Assembly: GCA_002869015.1 (NCBI GenBank)
Contig: PKTT01000003.1
Location: 1 to 64,000, forward strand
Length of the DNA stretch: 64,000 nt
Origin: Deltaproteobacteria bacterium
Lineage (GTDB): Bacteria; Desulfobacterota; Deferrisomatia; Deferrisomatales; BM512
Direction of reading: 5' to 3'
Shown here: positions 36,041-49,336 of the stretch, one piece after another
Layout: every line of letters begins with the position of its first letter
How positions within the stretch are numbered: the first letter of the stretch is position 1
Program-made: the position numbers and the translations under genes
The notes under the pieces: generated by a model
The model's input: only the letters and a program-made list of their open reading frames with translations
Told to the model about the DNA's origin: nothing
Database searches by the model: none

Positions 36041-36904
36041 TTACCTTACGAAGGAGAAGCCTATCCTAAAGACCTCTTCACGGTCCTTGTAATCCCGCAG
36101 ACCCTCTGCGAGGGCATTGACGTACTGCACGTGAAGGTATAGGTCCAGGTTGTCGTCAAAGAGGGGGCTTAAAGGGTAAGTCAGATCCACATACCCGGAG
36201 ACCCCCTTTTCGGCGAAGGCCAACTTAGTAGTCGCCACCAGCCCGTAAAGGTATCCCGCCGACACATCCAGCTCGAAGTTTCCCCTGTACTTGTGAATGT
36301 CCTTATTCGTATCGTCGTTTGCGAAAAAGAGCTGTAACTTTGGGGCTATATAAAGCCCTCCACCTCTTTTGAAATAGGGCTTTATGTATATGGGGCGAAA
36401 GTAAAAATAATTTGTCGAGCGCGACTCGTCACCTGCCTGCCCGTTTGACTCGTGCCTGAATCCCGTATGTAAGAAGAGCTTCGCACCGAAATCAGGTAGT
36501 ACATCAAAGTTGTTGGTGAGAACGAAGATCTCCGGCTTATAGCTGGTCTCCTCAAAGGGGGCGGAGTCGCTTCTAAGGTCCCAGTATGAGGTTTGGGTGT
36601 AGCCAAAGTAGAGTCCCTGGAGCCACTCGTGACTCTCCCACATAGACCCCTTGGGGTTGAAGAGGCGGTACTTGAAGCTTATCTGGAACTTTGAGTTCTT
36701 AGGGTCTCCGCCAATGAGAAAGTACATCGGCTCATAGGTTGAAGCGTTGGCTGCATATGGTTGGTATATTCTCTCCAACTCTTCCAGGGTGTTGAAATCA
36801 TTGTATACCGCCTCTGCTTCGGAGATATCTGACGATTCGCTATGAGAAAAACCAGCGGCGGAAAAGAGTAGTAAAAGCGTAAGGAAGACTCTAAGCAGAC
36901 ACAT
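36041..36904 (-). CDS. pldA: Outer membrane phospholipase A
   Basis: 287 aa; catalytic HESNGQAGDESRSTNYFYFRP, beta-barrel strands. Confidence 0.87.
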   Translation of the reverse strand: MCLLRVFLTLLLLFSAAGFSHSESSDISEAEAVYNDFNTLEELERIYQPYAANASTYEPMYFLIGGDPKNSKFQISFKYRLFNPKGSMWESHEWLQGLYFGYTQTSYWDLRSDSAPFEETSYKPEIFVLTNNFDVLPDFGAKLFLHTGFRHESNGQAGDESRSTNYFYFRPIYIKPYFKRGGGLYIAPKLQLFFANDDTNKDIHKYRGNFELDVSAGYLYGLVATTKLAFAEKGVSGYVDLTYPLSPLFDDNLDLYLHVQYVNALAEGLRDYKDREEVFRIGFSFVR

Positions 36905-37090
36905 TATAATCTCTGATCATTTATGGTTAATTCAATAAAGGCGAATATTTTACATTGGTGGGGCTGGTTAGCCAAGCAACCTTAATGGACTCTCTTTACT
37001 AAGTTTGTGGAGGAGTTTTTGTGTGGGGTGGAACTTGGCAATTTTCGGGTGTAGAATCGACTCTCATTTATTATTCTGGGAGGTGTCAAG

Positions 37091-38044
37091 TTGGAAGATA
37101 GGGCTCTTGAATCTAGGGTTGTGCTATTTGGAGCATATATCGCGCTCGTGGGTGCGCTGCTGACTGGCGGGCAGGCTGCATATATAACCTTGACCGGCGG
37201 AGAGCTTTGCATCAGTGACGGATGCGCCCTGGTTGGGCAGCTTACCCGGATACCACCTTTCTGGTTTAATCTCCTCGGCTGTGGGCTCTTTCTTACGGTT
37301 GCTTTGGTCTCCTTTACACTCTATCGCACAGGGCTGACCGGCGTTAAGAGTATCCTTCACCTACTCCTGACGGCGGCCCTCGCGGCGGAGGGTGTTCTCT
37401 TCACCTACCAGTATTTCGTTGCAAGTGCGTGGTGCCCCTATTGCCTCATCCTCTTGGCGCTGATTATTGCGCTGAACCTTATACTGCTTGGCCGCGGGGC
37501 GCTTTTCGGCTTTGCCGCCTTCGCTGCCTCCGCGACTATATTCAGCCTGCTTACCTTTGCACCATTCAATAAAGATCTCTCCGACGGCACCTACGCTGTA
37601 AAAAATAGCGAAGGTGGTATGGAGTTGACCCTACTCTTTGATGAGGACTGCCCTCACTGCAGGGAGGTGGAGGAGGCGATACTGCCCCTCGACGGCTGTA
37701 CCCTCTACTTTAACCCGGTCTCCCCTGTTACCAGAGAGCTCTTTCCCGGCCTTGAGAAGAGGCCGGTATATGACTACCGCGTTAACTTCTCAGCAGCCTC
37801 CCTCATGGGGTTTGACCGTATTCCCATTCTGATAGCGAAGAAGGATACAGGCCGTGAGATCGTCACGGGCACTTCAAATATCATTGACTTCGTCGAGGCG
37901 ATGTGCGGCGGCGAGGAGCCTATGCTGGACTTCGGCGGAGGTGGTGGCGGCTTCTCCGGTGGCGCTTCTCCCGCAGGTGGCCTCTTTACCCCGCCGGATG
38001 ATGAGGGATGCGGCCTGGTCGCCGACCCGGACTGCGTCGAATAA
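37091..38044 (+). CDS. VKOR family protein fused to a thioredoxin-like domain
   Basis: TTG start; VKOR SAWCPYCLILLA with partner cysteines CISDGC; C-terminal LLFDEDCPHCREVEEAILPL. Confidence 0.82.
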   Translation: MEDRALESRVVLFGAYIALVGALLTGGQAAYITLTGGELCISDGCALVGQLTRIPPFWFNLLGCGLFLTVALVSFTLYRTGLTGVKSILHLLLTAALAAEGVLFTYQYFVASAWCPYCLILLALIIALNLILLGRGALFGFAAFAASATIFSLLTFAPFNKDLSDGTYAVKNSEGGMELTLLFDEDCPHCREVEEAILPLDGCTLYFNPVSPVTRELFPGLEKRPVYDYRVNFSAASLMGFDRIPILIAKKDTGREIVTGTSNIIDFVEAMCGGEEPMLDFGGGGGGFSGGASPAGGLFTPPDDEGCGLVADPDCVE

Positions 38045-38052
38045 AAGCGGCC

Positions 38053-39639
38053 TTACAGGACACCCTTTCTTATAACCGTATCATGCCTGAAGCGGGCGTC
38101 GTCGCGCTCGGGGTGGTCTATGTTGTAGTGGAGCCCTCTTGACTCCTTCCTGGACTGTGCGCAGCGGATGATTAAGAGCGCCACAAGGGCGAGGTTTCTA
38201 AGCTCCACAAGGCTTGGTGTGACCGTGAAGTTGTAGTAATACTCCTCAATCTCCTCCATCAGGAGGTTTATCCTCTTCCTAGCCCGCTCAAGCCGCTTGT
38301 CCGAGCGGACAATGCCTACGTAGTTCCACATAAAGCGCCTTATCTCATCCCAATTCTGGGTGATGACGACCTCCTCGTCGCTGTCGGTCGTGTCGCTGGC
38401 GTCCCAGGGGTCGGGGGAGGGGAGCGCCGCATCTTCAAGTGAAAGCGCCATGGCTATTGCGGCCTCCGAGGCACGTGCGGAGTAGACCACTGCCTCAAGG
38501 AGGCTGTTTGAGGCGAGGCGGTTTGCGCCGTGAAGGCCCGTGCAGGCGCACTCTCCCACGGCGAAGAGCCCCTTTAACGAGGTGTGACCTACGGCGTCCG
38601 TTAAAATGCCGCCGCACATGTAGTGGGCTGCGGGGACGACCGGAATCGGCTCCTTGGTTATGTCGATGTCAAACTCAAGGCATTTAGAGTAAATTCCCGG
38701 AAAGCGCTCCTTGATAAAGTCAGCATCGCGATGGGTAATGTCCAGCAGCGCCGAATCGAAGCCCCCCTTTTTGATCTCTGCGTCGATGGCGCGGGCTACG
38801 ACATCGCGTGGGGCAAGGCAGCCCATCTCGTGGTAACTCTCCATGAAGGTTTTACCATTTGGCAGGCGCAGCACCCCGCCTTCGCCTCTAACTGCTTCGC
38901 TTATGAGGAAGTTCTTGGCGTAGGGGTGGTAGAGGCATGTGGGGTGAAACTGCATAAACTCCATGTTGCCGACGTCAGCACCGGCGCGGTAGGCCATTGC
39001 GACGCCGTCGCCTGAGGCTATGTCGGGGTTGGAGGTGTAAAGGTAGACCTTCCCCGCGCCGCCCGTGGCAAGCAGCGTAGCCTTCGCGGTGAAGGGCTCA
39101 ATCACCCCGTCCTCATGGAGGACGTATGCGCCAAAGCAAGCCGGGGAGCCTTCAAAGGGGTGGTGCACCAACAGGTCGACGCCGTAATGGTTGTCAAAAA
39201 AGGCGATGTTGGGGTTTGCCTTTGCGCACTCAAGAAGCGCTCGCTCAACCTCTCTTCCCGTGGCGTCCTTTGCGTGGAGGATTCGCCGCTTCGAGTGGCC
39301 GCCCTCCCTGCCAAGGTCGTAGGCTGAATCATCACTCTTTGAGAAGTGCACCCCCCGCTCGATTAGCGACTTTATCGCGGCGGGACCATTCTTTACGACA
39401 AGGTCAACTATTTCACCGTGGCATAGGCCCGCGCCTGCTTCAAGGGTGTCCCTGTAGTGCTCCTCAAAGGAGTCCTCATCGCTAAGCACGCACGCAATGC
39501 CCCCTTGCGCATAGTTCGTATTGGACTCGCCGCGCTCCTTCTTCGTAACCACTGCAACCCGGCCCTTTTCGGCTGCGTCAAGGGCGAAGGATAGCCCCGC
39601 GATGCCGCTTCCGATGACCAGGAAATCATATTGTCTCAT
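38053..39639 (-). CDS. nadB: L-aspartate oxidase
   Basis: 528 aa; FLVIGSGIAGLSFALDAAEKG, NTNYAQGGIACVL, GLHGANRLASNSLLEAVVYSARA. Confidence 0.95.
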   Translation of the reverse strand: MRQYDFLVIGSGIAGLSFALDAAEKGRVAVVTKKERGESNTNYAQGGIACVLSDEDSFEEHYRDTLEAGAGLCHGEIVDLVVKNGPAAIKSLIERGVHFSKSDDSAYDLGREGGHSKRRILHAKDATGREVERALLECAKANPNIAFFDNHYGVDLLVHHPFEGSPACFGAYVLHEDGVIEPFTAKATLLATGGAGKVYLYTSNPDIASGDGVAMAYRAGADVGNMEFMQFHPTCLYHPYAKNFLISEAVRGEGGVLRLPNGKTFMESYHEMGCLAPRDVVARAIDAEIKKGGFDSALLDITHRDADFIKERFPGIYSKCLEFDIDITKEPIPVVPAAHYMCGGILTDAVGHTSLKGLFAVGECACTGLHGANRLASNSLLEAVVYSARASEAAIAMALSLEDAALPSPDPWDASDTTDSDEEVVITQNWDEIRRFMWNYVGIVRSDKRLERARKRINLLMEEIEEYYYNFTVTPSLVELRNLALVALLIIRCAQSRKESRGLHYNIDHPERDDARFRHDTVIRKGVL

Positions 39640-39788
39640 CTTCTCTCTCGTTTTGTATCGGCTGCCTCTTCACGCCACCTTTTACTAGTTGACACACTCG
39701 TTAACTCTTGTCAAGTTGCGGCGCTGTTTGGCGAGGTGAAAAATCTTTTGATTATACGGACTTGCGCACATTTTTATCACGCCGTGCG

Positions 39789-39817
39789 TTGACAATACCA
39801 CCTTGGGCGAATACACT
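39789..39817 (+). promoter_or_regulatory. Sigma-70-type promoter for the ilv/leu operon
   Basis: TTGACA-N17-TACACT; 55 bp from the end of the -10 to the proposed TTG start at 39872. Confidence 0.7.
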
Positions 39818-39871
39818 CCTAAAAAAGTAAAACTTTTTGATGGGGCCTGTGCGCCCTGCGACGGATTTGAA

Positions 39872-41527
39872 TTGAAAAGTTCCAAAATAATTGAAGGGCT
39901 CGAAAGAGCTCCATCAAGGGCGCTCCTGCAGGGTGCCGGTATGCCCAAGGGCGAGTTCGGCAAGCCGATGATCGGCGTTGCTTCGAGCTTTACCGATCTA
40001 ATTGCCGGCCATGTGGGGATGCGTGACCTTGAGCGCTATATAGAGAAGGGCGTCCACTCAGGCGGCGGGTATCCTTTTATCTTCGGAATCCCGGGCGTCT
40101 GTGATGGCATCGCCATGGGCCACGAGGGGATGGGCTACAGCCTGCCCTCCCGCGAGCTCATCGCAGACTGCGTTGAAACGGTGGCGAAAGCTCACTCGCT
40201 GGATGGCCTCGTGCTTTTGACCAACTGCGACAAGATCACCCCCGGCATGCTCATGGCCGCTGCGAGGCTCGACATCCCATCGATAGTCGTCACCGCCGGG
40301 CCAATGCTCTCGGGCAACCTCCGCGGCCGCCGCCTCTCCTTCGTAAGGGATACCTTCGAGGCGATGGCGATGAACAAGGCTGGGGAGATAAGCGCCGAGG
40401 AGCTGGAGTCCTGTGAGTCTGAGGCTTGCCCCGGCTGCGGTTCCTGCCAGGGGCTCTATACGGCGAACACGATGGCGTGCCTAACTGAGGCGCTCGGAAT
40501 GAGCCTGCCCGGCTGCGGCACCGCGCTTGCGGTATCCGCCAAGAAGCGCCACCTCGCCTTTGAGAGCGGCGCCAGAATAGTCTCACTCGTCAAAGAGGAT
40601 GTAACCCCCTCGAAGATTCTCACCGAGGGCGCCTTTGATAATGCCATAAGGCTCGACCTCGCGCTGGGCGGCTCCTCCAACACCCTCCTTCACCTCTGCG
40701 CGATTGCGCGGGAGACAGGCTACGAGCTCGATCCGGATCGTTTCGATGAACTTAGCCGTGTAACGCCGCAGCTCTGCTCGCTCAGACCGGCCGGCGACTT
40801 CTTCATGGAGGACCTTGACGCAGCTGGCGGCATCGCGGCGGTATTCAGCCGTTTTTCTGGCGAGCTGGCGGAGGCCCCCTCTGTTGGAGGCGCATCGGTA
40901 AAGTCTGTCGCCGCCAAGGTGAGCTGGGTAGATGATGAGGTCATAGCAAAGATTGACGCCCCTGTGAGAAAAGAGGGCGGCATAGCGATACTAAAGGGAA
41001 ATCTCGCCCCAGACGGCGCCGTAGTGAAGCAGTCCGGCGTCTCCGAGGCGATGATGAACTTCACCGGCACCGCCCGCTGCTTCGACTCCGAGGAGGAGGC
41101 GATGAAGGCGATCATGGAGGGCACGGTGAAGGGCGGAGAGGTGGTGGTAATCCGCTACGAGGGCCCGAAGGGCGGCCCGGGAATGAGGGAGATGCTCGCG
41201 CCAACCGCAGCGCTTATGGGGATGGGGCTGGGAGATTCCGTGGCCCTCATAACCGACGGGCGCTTTAGCGGCGGTACGCGCGGCCCCTGCATTGGACATG
41301 TCTCACCTGAGGCGGCGGCGGGGGGCACAATCGCCCTCGTTAAGGATGGAGATAAAATAGAGCTCGACATTCCGGGGCGCGGCCTTTCGCTGCTGGTCTC
41401 GGAGGAGGAGCTTTCAAAGCGCAGGGAGGACCTTGTGGCGCCTAAGGCCAAAAACCTTAAGGGTTGGCTATCACGCTACGCCCGACTTGTAACCTCGGCG
41501 AATACGGGTGCCGTTTTGGAAGGGTGA
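39872..41527 (+). CDS. ilvD: Dihydroxy-acid dehydratase
   Basis: [64 protein letters not shown]; start re-assigned from 39803. Confidence 0.94.
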   Translation: MKSSKIIEGLERAPSRALLQGAGMPKGEFGKPMIGVASSFTDLIAGHVGMRDLERYIEKGVHSGGGYPFIFGIPGVCDGIAMGHEGMGYSLPSRELIADCVETVAKAHSLDGLVLLTNCDKITPGMLMAAARLDIPSIVVTAGPMLSGNLRGRRLSFVRDTFEAMAMNKAGEISAEELESCESEACPGCGSCQGLYTANTMACLTEALGMSLPGCGTALAVSAKKRHLAFESGARIVSLVKEDVTPSKILTEGAFDNAIRLDLALGGSSNTLLHLCAIARETGYELDPDRFDELSRVTPQLCSLRPAGDFFMEDLDAAGGIAAVFSRFSGELAEAPSVGGASVKSVAAKVSWVDDEVIAKIDAPVRKEGGIAILKGNLAPDGAVVKQSGVSEAMMNFTGTARCFDSEEEAMKAIMEGTVKGGEVVVIRYEGPKGGPGMREMLAPTAALMGMGLGDSVALITDGRFSGGTRGPCIGHVSPEAAAGGTIALVKDGDKIELDIPGRGLSLLVSEEELSKRREDLVAPKAKNLKGWLSRYARLVTSANTGAVLEG

Positions 41528-41553
41528 CTTCACCCCTGACGCAGTCAGTCCAA

Positions 41554-41585
41554 AGCGGCCGACCCTTAAATAGGAGTCGGCCGCT
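41554..41585 (+). other. Intercistronic hairpin between ilvD and ilvB
   Basis: Perfect 10-bp stem AGCGGCCGAC / GTCGGCCGCT, loop 12 nt, no U tract. Confidence 0.6.
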
Positions 41586-41643
41586 GACATTTGAAAGGTA
41601 ATGACGCCGCACACGCGGCTTCATCAAAGATATGGAGGCATAG

Positions 41644-43332
41644 ATGAAACTCACTGGGGCCGAGATACTCATAGAGTGTTTGAAAAGAGAGGGCGTCGAG
41701 ACGATCTTCGGCTACCCCGGAGGGGTGGTCTTAAACGTTTACGACGTGCTCTACAACTCGGATTTAAAGCATGTGCTGGTGCGCCACGAGCAGGCGGCCG
41801 TGCACGCCGCCGATGGTTACGCGCGCGCCACTGGCCGCGTCGGTGTTGCCCTTGTAACCTCCGGGCCGGGCGCTACCAACACCGTTACAGGGCTTGCGAC
41901 GGCGTATATGGACTCAGTCCCGATGGTTGTTATATCGGGGCAGGTGCCCACCGGGCTCATAGGCAACGACGCCTTTCAGGAGGCGGATATAGTAGGGATC
42001 ACGCGGCCCTGCACAAAGCACAACTTCCTCGTAAAAGATGTAAAAGACCTCGCCCGCATAATGCGCGAAGCATTTTACCTCGCCGCTACGGGCAGACCGG
42101 GGCCGGTCCTCGTCGACCTGCCAAAAGACGTTGTGGTCAACTCGACAAAATTCGAGTACCCGGAGAGCGTTTCCCTGGTTGGCTACAACCCCACCATCGA
42201 GGGGCACACCGGGCAGATCAAGAAGGCGTTAAAGGCAATACTTGCCGCTAAAAAGCCTGTCATCTACGCGGGCGGCGGCGTGGTGCTCTCCGACGCTTCC
42301 GAGGAGATGACCGAGTTCGCGCGTAAGTTAAAGATCCCCGTCACGATGACCCTGATGGGGCTTGGCGGCTTCCCCGGCTCCGATGATCTTTCTCTCGGCA
42401 TGCTGGGGATGCACGGCACCTACCGCGCCAACCTCGCGGTAACGGAGTGCGATCTTTTAATCGCGCTCGGCGCCCGCTTCGACGACAGGGTCACCGGCAA
42501 AGTGGATGAGTTCGCCCCCCGGGCCAAAGTCATCCACGTCGATATAGACCCCACCTCCATCTCAAAGAACGTCAAGGTGGATATACCGATTGTCGGTGAT
42601 TTAAAGGCTGTTCTCACTCGCGCCCTCGACATGTTGAAGGAAGAAGACCTCTCCACGCGCGACAAAGACCTTGCCCCCTGGGAGGCGGAGATAAATGAGT
42701 GGAAAGCCCGTCACATGCTCGGCTATGAGCAGAGCGACGAGGTGATAAAGCCTCAGTACGTCGTCGAGATGCTCCACGAAGTTACTGGCGGCGACTGCAT
42801 CATCTCCACCGAGGTGGGGCAGAACCAGATGTGGGCGGCGCAGTTTTTCGAGCTGGATAAGCCTCGCTGCTGGCTCACCTCAGGCGGACTTGGAACCATG
42901 GGTTACGGCTTCCCAGCCGCCATCGGCGCGCAGGTGGCCTTTCCTGACAAAGTGATCATCGACATAGCGGGCGACGGCTCCATCCAGATGAACAGTCAGG
43001 AGCTTGCCACTGTAGTCCAGTACAAGCTCCCGGTGAAGATCGCCATTTTGAACAACCGCTTCCTCGGCATGGTCAGGCAGTGGCAGGAGCTCTTTTACGG
43101 CAAACGCTACTCACACACCGTAATGGACAACGCCCCGGACTTTGTAAAGCTCGCCGAAGCATATGGCGCGCTTGGGCTCAGGGCTGAAAAGCCCTCCGAG
43201 GTGGTGGATGTCATCAAGAAGGCTCTTGCCCATGACGGCCCCGTGGTGATGGATTTCATAGTGGACCGGGAGGAGGGCGTCTATCCGATGGTCCCCGCCG
43301 GCGCGGCGATCAGCAAGATGCTGCTGGCGTAG
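41644..43332 (+). CDS. ilvB: Acetolactate synthase large subunit
   Basis: 562 aa; [50 protein letters not shown]. Confidence 0.96.
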   Translation: MKLTGAEILIECLKREGVETIFGYPGGVVLNVYDVLYNSDLKHVLVRHEQAAVHAADGYARATGRVGVALVTSGPGATNTVTGLATAYMDSVPMVVISGQVPTGLIGNDAFQEADIVGITRPCTKHNFLVKDVKDLARIMREAFYLAATGRPGPVLVDLPKDVVVNSTKFEYPESVSLVGYNPTIEGHTGQIKKALKAILAAKKPVIYAGGGVVLSDASEEMTEFARKLKIPVTMTLMGLGGFPGSDDLSLGMLGMHGTYRANLAVTECDLLIALGARFDDRVTGKVDEFAPRAKVIHVDIDPTSISKNVKVDIPIVGDLKAVLTRALDMLKEEDLSTRDKDLAPWEAEINEWKARHMLGYEQSDEVIKPQYVVEMLHEVTGGDCIISTEVGQNQMWAAQFFELDKPRCWLTSGGLGTMGYGFPAAIGAQVAFPDKVIIDIAGDGSIQMNSQELATVVQYKLPVKIAILNNRFLGMVRQWQELFYGKRYSHTVMDNAPDFVKLAEAYGALGLRAEKPSEVVDVIKKALAHDGPVVMDFIVDREEGVYPMVPAGAAISKMLLA

Positions 43333-43342
43333 GAGGAGAGCG

Positions 43343-44889
<1,547 letters not shown>

Positions 44890-44935
44890 GCCCTACCGAA
44901 AGGAACGTCTCCGACGGAACGGAGAAGAAGATAAA

Positions 44936-46465
44936 ATGGAACGAGTATATATATTTGATACGACCTTGCGCGACGGGGAGCAATCCCCCGGCGCATCAAT
45001 GAACGTCGAAGAGAAGCTGCGCATGGCGCAGATGCTCGAAAGGCTCGGCGTCGACATTATCGAGGCGGGTTTCCCAATATCCTCGCCCGGTGATTTTGAG
45101 AGCGTGAAGCTCATCGCCGACAAGGTGAGGGGTCTTCAGGTGGCGGGCCTTGCGCGCGCCTCCTTTGAGGATATCGACAGGGCGTGGGAGGCGCTTAAGG
45201 GTGGTGCGGACCCCCGCATACACACCTTTATAGCGACCTCGCCCATCCACATGAAGCACAAGCTCAAGCTCACCCCCGATCAGGTCTTTGAGCAGGCAGT
45301 GGAGTCGGTGAAGCACGCTGTCAAGTACACATCCAACGTCGAGTGGTCGGCGGAGGATGCGGTCAGGAGCGACGTCGATTACCTTTGCCGCATCATCGAG
45401 GCGGTCATCGACGCAGGGGCGAAGACGGTAAATATCCCCGATACTGTGGGTTACGCTATCCCCAACCAATGGGGGCAGACGATTGCCGAGATAATGAACC
45501 GCGTCCCCAACATCGACAAGGCGGTGGTTTCGGTGCACTGCCACAACGACCTTGGGCTAGCCACCGCCAACTCGATAGTCGCCCTCCAGGCAGGCGCGCG
45601 GCAGGTTGAGTGTACGATAAACGGCATCGGCGAGCGCGCGGGGAACACCTCCCTTGAGGAGGTGGTAATGGCGATGAAGGTGCGCCCGGCGCTCCTTGAG
45701 ATGGAGACAAAGATAAACACCGAGTATCTCTACCCGGCGTCAAGGCTTGTCTCCAACATAACCGGCCTCCCCGTGCAGCCCAACAAGGCTATAGTTGGCG
45801 CCAACGCCTTTGCACACGAGGCGGGCATCCACCAGGACGGCGTCTTAAAGGACAAGTCCACCTACGAGATAATGACCCCCGAGTCGGTGGGCATAGCGAC
45901 CAATGACCTCGTCCTTGGAAAGCACTCCGGCAGGCACGCCTTTATAGACAAGATTAAGCGTCTCGGCTACGACCTCGAAAAGGAGCAGCTTGAAGTTGCC
46001 TTCTCGGCGTTAAAGGAGCTTGCCGACAAGAAGAAGACTATCTACGACGAGGATATCGAGGCGATAATCGCCGAGCGGATATTGAGGCTCCCCGACCGCT
46101 TCCGCCTGGTCTACCTTAACGTGACCTCCGGTACTGTAACCGTGCCGACGGCTACGGTTCAGATGGAGGTTGACGGCGTGGTCAGGCAGGAAGCTGAGTT
46201 TGGCGATGGCCCCGTCGATGCCGTCTTCTCGGTCATCAAAAAGCTCACCGGCAAAAAGCCGAGGCTGGAGTCCTTCAATATCGCGGCTATTACAGGCGGC
46301 ACCGACGCTCAGGCGGAGGTCTCCGTAAGAATTGAGGAGAGCGGCGTCATGTCCAACGGGCAGGCTTCGGACACCGATATCATTGTTGCCTCTGCGAAGG
46401 CCTTTGTACGGGCGCTCAACAAGCTTGAGCACAGAAAACAAAAAACATTCATGGCCCACATGTAG
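44936..46465 (+). CDS. leuA: 2-isopropylmalate synthase
   Basis: 509 aa; [55 protein letters not shown]-terminal LeuA dimer region. Confidence 0.95.
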   Translation: MERVYIFDTTLRDGEQSPGASMNVEEKLRMAQMLERLGVDIIEAGFPISSPGDFESVKLIADKVRGLQVAGLARASFEDIDRAWEALKGGADPRIHTFIATSPIHMKHKLKLTPDQVFEQAVESVKHAVKYTSNVEWSAEDAVRSDVDYLCRIIEAVIDAGAKTVNIPDTVGYAIPNQWGQTIAEIMNRVPNIDKAVVSVHCHNDLGLATANSIVALQAGARQVECTINGIGERAGNTSLEEVVMAMKVRPALLEMETKINTEYLYPASRLVSNITGLPVQPNKAIVGANAFAHEAGIHQDGVLKDKSTYEIMTPESVGIATNDLVLGKHSGRHAFIDKIKRLGYDLEKEQLEVAFSALKELADKKKTIYDEDIEAIIAERILRLPDRFRLVYLNVTSGTVTVPTATVQMEVDGVVRQEAEFGDGPVDAVFSVIKKLTGKKPRLESFNIAAITGGTDAQAEVSVRIEESGVMSNGQASDTDIIVASAKAFVRALNKLEHRKQKTFMAHM

Positions 46466-46485
46466 GGCCTCGAGGTATCCGTAAA

Positions 46486-47748
46486 ATGGGTATGACTATA
46501 AGCGAGAAGATTCTCGCAAAACATGCCGGAGTAGAGGGGGTTGAGCCCGGGGAGATAATCAGCGTAAAAGTTGATATAGCCCTCGGAAACGACATCACCG
46601 CTCCAATCGCGATAAAGGAATTTAAGCGCGCTGGCGCGAAAAAGGTCTTCGACAAGGGTCGCGTTGCCCTCGTACCCGACCACTTCGCACCCAATAAGGA
46701 CATCGCCAGCGCCGAGCAGTGCAAGATACTCCGCGACTTCGCCAAGGAGCAGGATATCGAAAATTACTTCGAGACCGGCGAGATGGGCGTTGAGCACGCG
46801 CTCCTGCCTGAGCAGGGTATCGTTACCCCCGGTGATGTGATAATCGGCGCGGACAGCCACACCTGCACCTACGGGGCGCTCGGCGCTTTCTCCACCGGCG
46901 TCGGCTCCACTGACCTGGCTGCGGCGATGGTCACAGGAGAGACGTGGTTCAAGGTGCCGGAGTCCATGAAGTTCGTATACACCGGCAAGCTCCCAAAGTG
47001 GGTGGACGGTAAGGACTTGATCCTCTACACCATCGGTAAGATCGGTGTTGACGGCGCGCTATACCGTTCAATGGAGTTCACCGGCCCGGTGATCGACTCT
47101 CTCCCGATGGATGACCGCTTCACGATGGCGAACATGGCTATCGAGGCGGGCGGCAAGAACGGCATCATCGCGCCTGATGCAATAACAAAGGCTTATGTGG
47201 AGGGGCGGATGAAGCGCCCGCCTGTCTATTACGCCTCCGACGCTGATGCGGTCTACTCCGATGTAATCGAGATAGACTGCTCCAAGCTGAGCCCCCAGGT
47301 AGCCTTCCCGCACCTGCCCTCCAATACCCGCGCTGTCGAAGAGGCTGGCAATGTAGCTATCGACCAGGTGGTTATCGGTTCTTGCACTAACGGCAGGATA
47401 AGCGACCTTAGAAAAGCGGCCGCTGTCCTGAAAGGCAAGAAGGTAGCGAAATATCTACGCCTCATCGTCATACCCGCCACCCAGCAGATTTATCGGCAGG
47501 CGATGGAGGAGGGGCTTTTCGACATCTTCCTCGACGCGGGCGCGGCTATCTCCACCCCAACTTGCGGCCCCTGCCTTGGCGGACACACCGGCATCCTCGC
47601 AGCGGGAGAGCGCTCCCTTGCGACGACCAACAGAAACTTCGTGGGCCGCATGGGCAGCCCGGACTCCGAGGTTTACCTTGCGAGCCCCGCTGTGGCGGCG
47701 GCGACAGCGGTGAAGGGCGTAATCGCTTCGCCCGAGGAGGTGGCATAG
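46486..47748 (+). CDS. leuC: 3-isopropylmalate dehydratase large subunit
   Basis: 420 aa; [53 protein letters not shown]. Confidence 0.95.
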   Translation: MGMTISEKILAKHAGVEGVEPGEIISVKVDIALGNDITAPIAIKEFKRAGAKKVFDKGRVALVPDHFAPNKDIASAEQCKILRDFAKEQDIENYFETGEMGVEHALLPEQGIVTPGDVIIGADSHTCTYGALGAFSTGVGSTDLAAAMVTGETWFKVPESMKFVYTGKLPKWVDGKDLILYTIGKIGVDGALYRSMEFTGPVIDSLPMDDRFTMANMAIEAGGKNGIIAPDAITKAYVEGRMKRPPVYYASDADAVYSDVIEIDCSKLSPQVAFPHLPSNTRAVEEAGNVAIDQVVIGSCTNGRISDLRKAAAVLKGKKVAKYLRLIVIPATQQIYRQAMEEGLFDIFLDAGAAISTPTCGPCLGGHTGILAAGERSLATTNRNFVGRMGSPDSEVYLASPAVAAATAVKGVIASPEEVA

Positions 47749-48240
47749 ATGAAGTTCACGGGTAAAGTTTGGAAATTCGGCGCGGATATAGATACCGACG
47801 CCATAATCCCCGCGCGCTACCTCAACACCTCCGACCCGGAGGAGCTTGCAAAGCACTGCATGGAGGACGCCGACCCGGAGTTCGTAAACAAGGTTAGCCC
47901 CGGCGATATCATATTGGCGGATAAGAACTTCGGCTGCGGCTCCAGCCGCGAGCACGCGCCCATCTCCATCAAGGGCGCAAAGGTCTCTTGCGTCGTCGCC
48001 AAATCATTCGCGAGGATCTTTTACAGAAACTCCTTCAATATGGGGCTCCCCATCTTCGAGTCGGAGGAGGCCTACGACAAGTGCGATGAGGGTGACGTGA
48101 TCGAGGTCGACGCCGACAACGGCGTCATAAGAAACATCACGAAGGGAATAGAGTTCAACGTTGCGCCCATTCCCCCCTTCATGCAGCAGCTAATTGAAGA
48201 TGGCGGTCTAATGGCGCATATCGAGAAGCGCGGCAAGTAG
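47749..48240 (+). CDS. leuD: 3-isopropylmalate dehydratase small subunit
   Basis: 163 aa; GADIDTDAIIPARYL, NFGCGSSREHAPISIKGA; abuts leuC. Confidence 0.95.
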   Translation: MKFTGKVWKFGADIDTDAIIPARYLNTSDPEELAKHCMEDADPEFVNKVSPGDIILADKNFGCGSSREHAPISIKGAKVSCVVAKSFARIFYRNSFNMGLPIFESEEAYDKCDEGDVIEVDADNGVIRNITKGIEFNVAPIPPFMQQLIEDGGLMAHIEKRGK

Positions 48241-48243
48241 CAT

Positions 48244-49323
48244 ATGGCGCGCCTCGAAGGGTTCGTCGTGGCGCCCCCCGGTTTGGAGGGGGTGCTTAAG
48301 GATGAACTCTCGACGCTTGGGGTGAGAGCCCTCCAGCTTACCGTTGGGGGCGTAGCATTCATGGGCGGTTGGCGCGAGGTATATGGAATAAATCTAAGCT
48401 CAAGGGTTGCGGGACGGATCCTCGTAAGGGTCGCCCGTCTCGCAGCCCACTCCTTTAAGGAGCTCTCCAGGGGCCTCTCCCGCATAGCGTGGGAGGGTTG
48501 GTTAGACCCCTCCAAGGGAGCCTCCATCTCCATCTCCACCAGAAAGACCCGCCTCTACCATACCGGCAAACTAGAAGAGATATTTCGGGAAGCTACAGGT
48601 CTTGGGACGGGGGAGGGAGCCAACCTCTTAATGCGCATCTCCGGCGACAAATGCCTAATATCCCTGGACACCAGCGGCGAGCACCTTCACCGTAGGGGGT
48701 ACCGTGTGCTTGCCGGTGATGCACCGCTTAGGGAGAATATCGCCGCAGGGCTCCTCCTAGCGGCTGGCTATGACGGCTCCCGCCCGCTCCTTGACCCCTG
48801 CTGCGGCAGCGGTACCTTCGGGGTAGAGGGGGCGATGATCTCCTTGGGGCTGGCGCCGGGCCTTGGGCGCTCCTTCGCCTTTGAGACGCTGCCCTCCTTT
48901 GACTCCGAAGGGTGGTCCGGCTTAAAGGAGAAGGCGCTAAAGGGCGCTTCTAAGAAGCTCCGGGCTCCCATACTCATAAACGACATTTCATCGGATGCCG
49001 TAGCCCTCGCGAGGGCCAGCGCTGTAAGCGCCGGGGTTGGTGAAATGCTTGAGATATCCCAAGAAGATATGGAGTCTTTAAAGCCGCCCTCAGGGTCGCG
49101 GGGAGTGCTCATTGCAAATCCTCCCTATGGAGTCAGGCTGGGCAGACCCGGGGAAGTTTATGGTAAGATAACCCATCTTCTTGCCGGTCCCTTCAAAGGT
49201 TGGCGATGGGGTGTAATAGCGCTGCGGCGTGGTGTTTATAATCTCCCTAACGGAGCGTCGGAGTGTATTGACTTTACTAGCGGCGGGCTTTCCCTCGCCT
49301 TTCACATGGGCGGCATGCCCTGA
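48244..49323 (+). CDS. Second THUMP-type class I SAM RNA methyltransferase
   Basis: 359 aa; PLLDPCCGSGTFGVEGAMISLG, VLIANPPYGVRLG. Confidence 0.85.
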   Translation: MARLEGFVVAPPGLEGVLKDELSTLGVRALQLTVGGVAFMGGWREVYGINLSSRVAGRILVRVARLAAHSFKELSRGLSRIAWEGWLDPSKGASISISTRKTRLYHTGKLEEIFREATGLGTGEGANLLMRISGDKCLISLDTSGEHLHRRGYRVLAGDAPLRENIAAGLLLAAGYDGSRPLLDPCCGSGTFGVEGAMISLGLAPGLGRSFAFETLPSFDSEGWSGLKEKALKGASKKLRAPILINDISSDAVALARASAVSAGVGEMLEISQEDMESLKPPSGSRGVLIANPPYGVRLGRPGEVYGKITHLLAGPFKGWRWGVIALRRGVYNLPNGASECIDFTSGGLSLAFHMGGMP

Positions 49324-49336
49324 TGGGGAGCAACTT

